Made by a program: the position numbers and the translations under genes. DNA of 14,353 nt. It comes from SZUA-36 sp964650905 (GTDB lineage: Bacteria > Pseudomonadota > Gammaproteobacteria > Xanthomonadales > SZUA-36). This document shows positions 8,134-13,799 of the stretch, piece after piece. The notes under the pieces were generated by a model. That model saw nothing but the letters and a program-made list of their open reading frames with translations, searched no databases and was not told the origin of the DNA. Position 1 is the first letter of the stretch, and each line of letters begins with the position of its first letter. Location: assembly GCA_964650905.1 (NCBI GenBank), contig CAZYVH010000079.1, positions 1 through 14,353 on the forward strand, read 5' to 3'.

Positions 8134-9213
8134 TTAAATGATGTGCCCGCAAACTGCGCCGTTACGCGCGAATGGCGGTTTGACAATATTGCAATCCCGG
8201 AGTTTTCCACGCATATCCACCTGGCAGGTATCACCGGCTTTGATGGGAATACGGGCAAAAGCTATGGCTCTTTGCAAGGTCGGTGAAAAGCTGCCGCTGG
8301 TAATTACGCCCTCACCTTTGTTTGTAACAATTCGCTGGGCATGCCGCAGCACACCGCGACCGGCCAAAACCAGACCGGTCAGTACCTGTTCCACACCATG
8401 GGATTTTTGTTCAAGCAGGGCGTCTTTGCCGATGAATTCACGCTCATCATCAATCCCCAGCGTCCAGCCAAGTGCCGATTCCAGCGGCGTAACGGATTCA
8501 TCCATGTCCTGGCCATAGAGGTTCATACCAGCCTCAAGACGCAACGTATCACGCGCCCCCAGACCGCAGGGTACGACGCCTGCATTCAGCAATTGTTCCC
8601 ATAAGCCCGTCGCCTGGCCAGCGGGTAACGTAATTTCAAAACCATCCTCACCCGTGTAACCGGTGCGCGCCACAAACCAGTCACCAAACTGGCCGGCGCT
8701 AAAGGGCTTCATCTGCGCTGCTTCGGCAGACGACATCAGGGCCAGCACGGTCTGCCGGGCAAGTGGTCCCTGCACGGCAATCATCGCCAGTTCCGGACGC
8801 TCCACCACACTGATGTCAAAGGACCGCGCCTGGGTATTGATCCATGCCAGGTCCTTGTCATGGGTGGCGGCATTGACCACTACACGGAAAAAATCTTCCG
8901 TCATGAAATAGGTAATCAGGTCATCGATAATGCCGCCTTTTTCATTCAGCATGCAGCTATACAACGCCCGGCCCGGTGTCTGCAGCTTGGCCACGTCATT
9001 GGCCAGCAGGTAGCTCAGGAATGGGCGTGCCTGCGGACCGTTGATATCCACCACCGTCATATGGGAAACATCAAACATCCCCATATCCTGGCGGACATGG
9101 TGGTGCTCGCTGATCTGCGAACCGTAATTGATCGGCATCTCCCAGCCACCAAAATCGACCATACGGCCACCGGCTGAAACGTGCGCGGTATAGAGCGGTG
9201 TGCGTTGTGGCAT
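8134..9213 (-). CDS. gcvT: GcvT, glycine cleavage aminomethyltransferase (T protein)
   Basis: T protein releases ammonia from the aminomethyl-lipoyl group of H protein and passes the one-carbon unit to tetrahydrofolate. The 359-residue product has the usual length (E. coli 364). Motifs run in order: TPLYTAHVSAGGRMVDFGGWEMP near the N-terminus (written here only as a signpost: VDFGGWEMP), MFDVSH, ALYSCMLNEKGGIIDDLI with the Asp pair of the folate/active site, ARTGYTGEDGFEI, GLGARDTLRLEAGMNLYG, and LESALGW. The frame is open upstream to 9438. The ATG at 9213 is chosen because the MPQRTPLY start matches the family and GGGGGAG lies about eight bases upstream. gcvH follows 36 bases downstream. The upstream leader is about 130 bases if the promoter at 9349-9378 is right. 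Confidence 0.97.
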   Translation of the reverse strand: MPQRTPLYTAHVSAGGRMVDFGGWEMPINYGSQISEHHHVRQDMGMFDVSHMTVVDINGPQARPFLSYLLANDVAKLQTPGRALYSCMLNEKGGIIDDLITYFMTEDFFRVVVNAATHDKDLAWINTQARSFDISVVERPELAMIAVQGPLARQTVLALMSSAEAAQMKPFSAGQFGDWFVARTGYTGEDGFEITLPAGQATGLWEQLLNAGVVPCGLGARDTLRLEAGMNLYGQDMDESVTPLESALGWTLGIDDEREFIGKDALLEQKSHGVEQVLTGLVLAGRGVLRHAQRIVTNKGEGVITSGSFSPTLQRAIAFARIPIKAGDTCQVDMRGKLRDCNIVKPPFARNGAVCGHII

Positions 9214-9262
9214 AACCGGATCTCCCCCATCCTCAAAAGGATGAACAATATAGCGTCCGCTG

Positions 9263-9288
9263 AAAAAAATGCAACGATCCGGCTTGCA
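9263..9288 (-). promoter_or_regulatory. Weak hairpin plus T7 in the gcvT leader
   Basis: On the minus strand TGCAA and TTGCA (9284-9288 and 9270-9274) form a five-bp stem with a nine-base loop, directly followed by seven Ts (9269-9263). This is terminator-like and lies about 50 bases before the gcvT start. A GCAAA/TTTGC pairing just upstream could compete with it, so a leader attenuator is conceivable. The stem is short, and I could not find the conserved glycine riboswitch aptamer. Confidence 0.25.
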
Positions 9289-9348
9289 AATGTAATTTTT
9301 GCCTGCATTGATCCTGCCTTTTGATAAAAAGTCTCCCGTGGATGATCT

Positions 9349-9378
9349 ATTATTGACTTGGCTGAAGATAGATTCCAA
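9349..9378 (-). promoter_or_regulatory. Candidate sigma-70 promoter for gcvTH
   Basis: On the minus strand TTGGAA (9378-9373) is followed after 18 bases by AATAAT (9354-9349). It precedes gcvT by about 135 bases and overlaps the proposed plus-strand promoter of the neighbouring hydrolase, so the two genes may share control. Confidence 0.35.
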
Positions 9379-9382
9379 TAAG
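9353..9382 (+). promoter_or_regulatory. Candidate promoter for the lipoprotein hydrolase
   Basis: TTGACT (9353-9358, five of six consensus bases) is followed by a weak AATAAG/CAATAA -10 at 9376-9382. It lies about 40 bases before the TTG start of the hydrolase gene. It is the only good -35 in the divergent gap. Confidence 0.3.
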
Positions 9383-9419
9383 AAACAAATACCGTCATCA
9401 AAAAGGAGTACCTGAGCGC

Positions 9420-10811
9420 TTGATCGTAATAGCCTCAAAAAACTGGCGTCTGCTCATATTATTGCTTCTACCGGCGCTGTATTCCTGCAACGCACTGGTC
9501 AAACCGGACCTGGAACGTCTTTACCGGCAAAGCCGGGAAACCCGGCAACCACCGGTCATTCTGATCCACGGGCTGATGGGCTCCCGCCTCTCGGACAGTG
9601 TCACTGGAAAGGAGGGCTGGATCGGTAACCTGGCCAAGTTGACCTTCTCTCACTATGCAGACATTGCACTTGAAATCGACCCGCAAACGCTGTTGAACAA
9701 GCCTTCATCGATGGTTGCTACCGGATTACTTGACCGTGTGGTTGGCAAGGACTTTTATGCCGGCATCACCGAAACACTGGAGTCTGCCGGTGGTTACCAT
9801 CTGGCAAAACCAGGCACCCCACAGACAGCTAATCCACGCAATTACTACGTTTTTGTCTACGACTGGCGTCAGGACATGGCTAAAACCGCTCAGGAACTCT
9901 CCCGCTACATCGAGCAAATCAGGCTCGATTATCAAAACCCCGACCTGAAAGTCGATCTGGTCGCGCACTCCATGGGTGGTCTGATCGCCCGCTATTACCT
10001 GCGTTATGGAGACGTGGATACGCTTGATGACAATACATTTGACGTCAACCTGTACGGCGCTCAGCGCGTTCGCAGGATTATTTTACTGGGCACACCCAAC
10101 CTCGGTTCGGTCACTGCTTTACAATCGCTTATCGGTGGCTTCCAACTGGGGGTACGCAGCATTCCAACCGAAGTCATGGTTACAATGCCCAGTACCTATC
10201 AACTGTTTCCGCACGCGCTCAACGAATGGCTCGTCACCACCACGGGCAAACCCCTGGACTACGACCTTTATGACGTTAACATCTGGCGGCGATTCCAGTG
10301 GTCTGTGTTTGATCCAAGGGTGCGTGCAAGGGTCCTGGCGCGGTTTGAAGACCGGGCGGCAGGTGCCGCTTACCTTGATCTGCTTGAGCGCTTTTTTGCC
10401 AAGCACCTGGAACGCGCCCGGCGTTTCACCTGGTCTTTGACGGTACCTTTACCGGCCCAACCATACCAACTGATCGTCATGGGCGGTGATTGCAAACTGA
10501 CACCAGCGCGTATCGTCGTGGAGAAGGTCAACGGAATCTCCGAAATCAGGTTATGGCCCCGGCAGATATCCCACCCGGTTGCATCGATTGACTACAACCG
10601 CCTGATGCTGGAACCCGGTGACGGCAAGGTCACCAAGGCATCACTACTGGCACGAGAATCACTTGACCCATCAGTACCCCGTCATGAATGGGTTTCGTTC
10701 CCACTCGACTACCCGATATTTCTGTGCGAAACGCATGAGTCTTTGACCAGTAACAGTCATTTCCAGGACGCCCTGTTACAGACATTGCTGAGTCTCGACA
10801 AGGATTACTAA
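9420..10811 (+). CDS. LCAT/PGAP1-like alpha/beta hydrolase lipoprotein
   Basis: This 463-residue protein is a predicted exported serine hydrolase. The N-terminus has a short basic region, a leucine-rich core (11-20) and a lipobox-like LYSC with Cys23, so a lipid anchor is likely. Tyr at the -2 site is unusual for a lipobox. The fold starts at PVILIHGLMGS (45-55), with the HG oxyanion motif. Ser184 sits in the nucleophile elbow VAHSMGG. Asp401 in PGDGKVT and His439 in ETHESLTSN are the best candidates for the rest of the triad, as in LCAT-like enzymes. Substrate is likely a phospholipid or other acyl ester, but this is inference. The start is TTG: AAGGAG lies at 9403-9408, 11 bases upstream, and no ATG or GTG in frame fits. 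It is divergent from gcvT and 78 bases before the TlpA-like gene, with which it may be co-transcribed. Confidence 0.85.
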   Translation: MIVIASKNWRLLILLLLPALYSCNALVKPDLERLYRQSRETRQPPVILIHGLMGSRLSDSVTGKEGWIGNLAKLTFSHYADIALEIDPQTLLNKPSSMVATGLLDRVVGKDFYAGITETLESAGGYHLAKPGTPQTANPRNYYVFVYDWRQDMAKTAQELSRYIEQIRLDYQNPDLKVDLVAHSMGGLIARYYLRYGDVDTLDDNTFDVNLYGAQRVRRIILLGTPNLGSVTALQSLIGGFQLGVRSIPTEVMVTMPSTYQLFPHALNEWLVTTTGKPLDYDLYDVNIWRRFQWSVFDPRVRARVLARFEDRAAGAAYLDLLERFFAKHLERARRFTWSLTVPLPAQPYQLIVMGGDCKLTPARIVVEKVNGISEIRLWPRQISHPVASIDYNRLMLEPGDGKVTKASLLARESLDPSVPRHEWVSFPLDYPIFLCETHESLTSNSHFQDALLQTLLSLDKDY

Positions 10812-10889
10812 CCCGCACACTGCAAGTTTCAACACCGCTGTCCGGTCTCCCTACACATGACCAGCATTTATGGGCAAGGGAATCTTTGC

Positions 10890-11465
10890 ATGCCACGATT
10901 CGTTCCGGGTCTGGCAACCAGGCTGGTGTTGCTGTTGGTAACCATCGGAATTTATGACATAGCGCTGCCGGCAACACCGGGTCACGAGGCGCCGGCGACC
11001 ATATTGCCCGACATCCGCAGTGGTGAGATGCTCCGGCTTTCTGACCTTAAAGGCAATGTTGTATATGTCGATTTCTGGGCTTCCTGGTGTCCTCCGTGCA
11101 GACAATCACTGCCACTTTATGAAGCCATGCAAAAACGCATGGGCAATGACCGCTTCCAAATTCTGGCAATCAACCTGGATGAAGAGCGCGGTGACGCAGA
11201 GCACTTTATCAAACGCCACCCGGTCAGCTATGAGATCCTACTGGACCCCTCTGGAAATAGCGCACGAGACTGGGGGGTCACGGCCATGCCGTCCTCTTAC
11301 CTGGTGGACCCCGGCGGCATCATAAAAAATGTTTATTTCGGATTCGAACCTTCACACATCGAGGTGATCGAGCATGATATCAAAACACTATTGCTTGCCA
11401 TGCCTGTTGCTGGCACTGGCGTCACTAACGGCCTGCACCACGGTACAACCCTGGGAACGCGGTAG
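10890..11465 (+). CDS. TlpA/ResA-like exported thioredoxin
   Basis: The product of 191 residues has an N-terminal hydrophobic segment (about 10-22) with a possible signal cleavage after ALPA at residue 28; otherwise it is a membrane anchor. The thioredoxin fold follows: LSDLKGNVVYVDFWASW, the active site WCPPC with Cys67 and Cys70, an AINLDEE strand-turn, and the cis-proline at MPSS (Pro134). WCPPC is typical of TlpA/ResA-type periplasmic thiol reductants that keep a client Cys pair reduced. The frame reaches an upstream ATG at 10857, but the ATG at 10890 has AAGGGA eight bases upstream and gives a normal signal, so it is preferred. The last 30 residues overlap the DUF4266 gene in another frame. 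The family fold should end near HDIKTLL, so the tail is probably non-functional. It is first in a cluster with DUF4266, DUF3570 and ApbE. Confidence 0.88.
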   Translation: MPRFVPGLATRLVLLLVTIGIYDIALPATPGHEAPATILPDIRSGEMLRLSDLKGNVVYVDFWASWCPPCRQSLPLYEAMQKRMGNDRFQILAINLDEERGDAEHFIKRHPVSYEILLDPSGNSARDWGVTAMPSSYLVDPGGIIKNVYFGFEPSHIEVIEHDIKTLLLAMPVAGTGVTNGLHHGTTLGTR

Positions 11466-11595
11466 ACTGGCACGGCCACAGATGGCACTGGACGCGGATA
11501 CCCTGCTGTCCGCTATTGATGCACACACCTACAGCTCCAAGGAAGCCGCATCAGGTGGCATTGGGCCGGCCGGTGGTGGCTGTGGCTGTAATTGA
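11374..11595 (+). CDS. DUF4266 mini-lipoprotein with Cys-Gly-Cys tail
   Basis: The product is 73 residues. It has a signal peptide with lipobox LTAC, giving a lipidated Cys21. The mature part is only about 53 residues: TTVQPWERGRLARPQM, then a segment with HTYSSKEAASGG, and a glycine-rich end GPAGGGCGCN. This matches the DUF4266 pattern as I remember it: PWERG-LARP near the lipid anchor and a GGGCGCN end. The start ATG has GAGGTGA six bases upstream. The gene begins inside the 3' end of the TlpA-like gene (92-base overlap), and DUF3570 starts 17 bases after its stop. The C-terminal Cys pair is a natural client for the thioredoxin or a metal/redox site, but that is inference. Function unknown. 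Confidence 0.87.
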   Translation: MISKHYCLPCLLLALASLTACTTVQPWERGRLARPQMALDADTLLSAIDAHTYSSKEAASGGIGPAGGGCGCN

Positions 11596-11612
11596 CACGC
11601 TGATCCGTCAAC

Positions 11613-12791
11613 ATGCGCCGCTTGTCCCGAACCGTACAGTCCCTTCTAATCTCCAGCCTGAGTTTACCCGGTTTTAACGAATTGCTGGCAGCTGACAGCG
11701 ATCCAAACAACATCCAGTACCGCTATACGTTTTACGATGAAGAACCCCTACCCGCGAGCTTGCTGGCCGAGGGTGATCCTGTTCGTTACCGGATCAAATC
11801 TCACCAGGTCCGGCTTGAGCGGCAAATGAATGGGCACTTTACGTTGACCGTCGAGGGTATCCACGAATCCATGAGCGGGTCCTCGCCCTGGTACGTCGTG
11901 CCAGACCCCGTACGCGGGCCGTTGCAGGCGATGAGCGGCGCCACTATCAGTGAAATCCGTAATGAACTGGATGTGACCGTGGGTCTGCAAAGTCACGGCG
12001 TTGGGCACGCCTTACGCGTGGGCTACTCCAATGAGAATGACTACGAAGCGGTGTCTGCCGCCTACACCGGTGAATACGAGCAAAACAATAAACACAACAC
12101 CTGGTCGTGGGGTGTAAGCTATTCCGATGACCGTCTTTCACCCACACAAGCAGAGCTATTTGGGCGTATCGCCCACGCCGGTAAAAACAGCGCCTCGGCA
12201 TCCTTTGGGCTCAGCCGTATCCTGAACCGCAACGCGGTACTGCAAAGTGGTGTCCAGCTAAGCTACCAGCATGGCTACCTGTCCGACCCCTACAAGGAAA
12301 TGTATGTCAACGGCCTGTTCTTTTTTGACCGGCGACCGGATCAGCGTACGGCTATTTCGTGGAGCACACGTTACCGCCAATACTTTATTGGTAGCAACGG
12401 TGCGCTGCACGCCGACTATCGTTACTACGATGATGACTGGGGCATCCGTGCGCACACGCTCGAACTGGCGTGGCATCAGCCCATTGGCAACACGTTGGAA
12501 GTCGCACCATCGATCCGCTACCACAGCCAGCACGCGGCCGACTTTTATATCCCTGCAATCACCGATGGCAGCCAACCACTTTTTTGGAGCAGTGACTATC
12601 GCCTGTCAACTTTTGGAGCCCTGCGTTATCGCCTGTCGGCGACCTGGCGAGCTGAAATCTGGTCTGTCTCATTAAATGCTGATATTTACAACAGCAGCGA
12701 AGCCCTGGCCCTGTCGGGTCCACATTTTGCAACCCCTGCGCTGGTCGATTTCTGGCGTCTCAGTCTTGGCTGGAGCCTCCAGTGGCAGTGA
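11613..12791 (+). CDS. DUF3570 predicted outer-membrane beta-barrel protein
   Basis: The product of 392 residues has a signal peptide (basic start, hydrophobic 9-19, cleavage near LLA at 25-27). The rest is rich in alternating amphipathic strands with aromatic girdles (RYRIKSHQVRLER, HALRVGYSNENDYEAV, HADYRYYDDDWGIRAH). This is typical of an outer-membrane barrel and of DUF3570. The end SLGWSLQWQ is strand-like but lacks the usual terminal Phe. Two flavinylation-like motifs stand out: Glu85-x-x-Ser-Gly-Ser-Ser91 and Gln105-x-x-Ser-Gly-Ala-Thr111. I see no clear ribosome site before the ATG, so translation is probably coupled to the DUF4266 gene 17 bases upstream. ApbE follows after 21 bases. 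An alternative reading is a plain porin-like protein with chance motifs. Confidence 0.85.
   Translation: MRRLSRTVQSLLISSLSLPGFNELLAADSDPNNIQYRYTFYDEEPLPASLLAEGDPVRYRIKSHQVRLERQMNGHFTLTVEGIHESMSGSSPWYVVPDPVRGPLQAMSGATISEIRNELDVTVGLQSHGVGHALRVGYSNENDYEAVSAAYTGEYEQNNKHNTWSWGVSYSDDRLSPTQAELFGRIAHAGKNSASASFGLSRILNRNAVLQSGVQLSYQHGYLSDPYKEMYVNGLFFFDRRPDQRTAISWSTRYRQYFIGSNGALHADYRYYDDDWGIRAHTLELAWHQPIGNTLEVAPSIRYHSQHAADFYIPAITDGSQPLFWSSDYRLSTFGALRYRLSATWRAEIWSVSLNADIYNSSEALALSGPHFATPALVDFWRLSLGWSLQWQ
11925..11945 (+). other. Candidate ApbE flavinylation motif (QAMSGAT) in DUF3570
   Basis: Codons 105-111 of the DUF3570 gene encode Q-A-M-S-G-A-T, followed by I-S. The ApbE target motif in RnfG and NqrC is Asp-x-x-Ser/Thr-Gly-Ala-Thr/Ser, with FMN attached to the last Thr. 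Thr111 would be the acceptor. The first position is Gln, not Asp, so the match is partial. Confidence 0.45.
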
Positions 12792-12812
12792 TTTACTAAG
12801 GAGCCTCTACCT

Positions 12813-13724
12813 TTGAACCTACACCGCAGGCAATTTTCCTCAATGGGTTGCCCTTGTGAAATTGGGGTTTATGGTACGTCGGCCAGGACGGTGGAAAGAT
12901 CTATCGAGGAGGCTATAGACGAAGTCCAAAGACTGGATGCCAGGTATTCACATTTTAGTGCTGACAGCGATATCACCCATCTGCAAGTAAACGCACGCCA
13001 GGCAACAGGCACCAAAGTCGATACGGAGACAGCGGCTCTGCTGGACTATGCAGCCCGGCAACATGAACTCAGTAACGGCCTGTTTGATGTAACGGCCGGG
13101 TCGTTATCACGTTTGTGGCACCAGCGGACCACTCTGCCATCGGCAGATGACATTGCTGCGGCTTTACAGACCACAGGCTGGTCAAAAGTCAGCTGGCAGG
13201 CGCCACGGTTACAACTCCCTGTGGGTGTGCAGCTTGAACTGGGTGGTATCGTCAAGGAATATGCGGCCGACCGCACAGCACTGGTGCTCAAACGTCGTGG
13301 TATGCAATCAGCCTTTGTTGAACTGGGTGGTGACATCCACGTCACCGGGCCCCGCCCGGATGGTGAACCGTGGCATATGGGTGTCCGCAACCCCGCACAC
13401 CTGCTCGATCCAGGTGTTGCAGCCATCGCCAGTGTCCCGATCAATAGCGGGGGAATGGCGACCAGTGGTGACTATGAACGTACCAGCCTCATCGACGGTA
13501 AGACCTACTCACACATCATCAACCCGCACACGGGCTGGCCGATGGAAAGTTTTCACAGCGTCTCGGTACTCGCACCCAGTTGCCTGCTGGCTGGTTCCAT
13601 CAGTACGCTGGCGTTGTTGATGGGAGAACAGGACGGTCTCAACATGTTGCACAAAAGTGGACTTGTGTGGCTGGCCCAGACACGGGATGGGGATATCCAC
13701 AGCGCGTCACTTACTGATGATTGA
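12813..13724 (+). CDS. apbE: ApbE-like FAD:protein FMN transferase, divergent
   Basis: This 303-residue ApbE-family protein has recognisable motifs: an N-terminal FSSMGCPCEI strand (8-17), FDVTAGSLSRLW (91-102), LELGGIVKEYAADR (141-154, usually GGIAKGYAAD), VELGGDIHVTG (169-179), NSGGMATSGDYER (211-223) and YSHIINPHTGWP (232-243). ApbE enzymes use FAD and Mg2+ to attach FMN to Thr or Ser in target proteins. Two things are odd. No signal peptide is seen: the first catalytic-domain strand starts at residue 8. The usual Asp in the C-terminal ADA-x-x-T metal motif appears as Gly (AGSIST, 260-265). The start is TTG with AAGGAG nine bases upstream. It is the last gene of the TlpA-DUF4266-DUF3570 cluster, 21 bases after DUF3570, which may be its substrate. 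Confidence 0.9.
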   Translation: MNLHRRQFSSMGCPCEIGVYGTSARTVERSIEEAIDEVQRLDARYSHFSADSDITHLQVNARQATGTKVDTETAALLDYAARQHELSNGLFDVTAGSLSRLWHQRTTLPSADDIAAALQTTGWSKVSWQAPRLQLPVGVQLELGGIVKEYAADRTALVLKRRGMQSAFVELGGDIHVTGPRPDGEPWHMGVRNPAHLLDPGVAAIASVPINSGGMATSGDYERTSLIDGKTYSHIINPHTGWPMESFHSVSVLAPSCLLAGSISTLALLMGEQDGLNMLHKSGLVWLAQTRDGDIHSASLTDD

Positions 13725-13731
13725 CCACTTT

Positions 13732-13757
13732 TAAAAATGCTTTATGGTAAAAATGCT
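13732..13757 (+). repeat. Direct repeat TAAAAATGCT before adenosyltransferase gene
   Basis: TAAAAATGCT occurs at 13732-13741 and 13748-13757, a 16-base period. The second copy runs into the proposed -10 box. It may be a regulator site or chance in an AT-rich gap. Confidence 0.4.
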
Positions 13758-13762
13758 ATATT
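13754..13762 (+). promoter_or_regulatory. Extended -10 promoter candidate for adenosyltransferase
   Basis: TGCTATATT at 13754-13762 is an extended -10 (TG, one base, TATATT) in the 75-base gap after apbE. It lies about 37 bases before the preferred start. No clear -35 is present at 17 bases, as is common for extended -10 promoters. It suggests the adenosyltransferase is transcribed apart from the redox cluster. Confidence 0.4.
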
Positions 13763-13799
13763 GAGCCCCCATTATAAGCAGATGAGTGAACCACGACTG

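Noticed and set aside
9214..9345. Possible glycine riboswitch in the gcvT leader (a CAGGCAAAA phrase is present on the minus strand).
   Set aside because: The rest of the aptamer, especially the CCGAAGG-type core and paired flanks, was not found.
10857..10889. Upstream ATG at 10857 as the start of the TlpA-like gene.
   Set aside because: It has no ribosome binding site, and the ATG at 10890 has AAGGGA at good spacing and gives a normal signal peptide.
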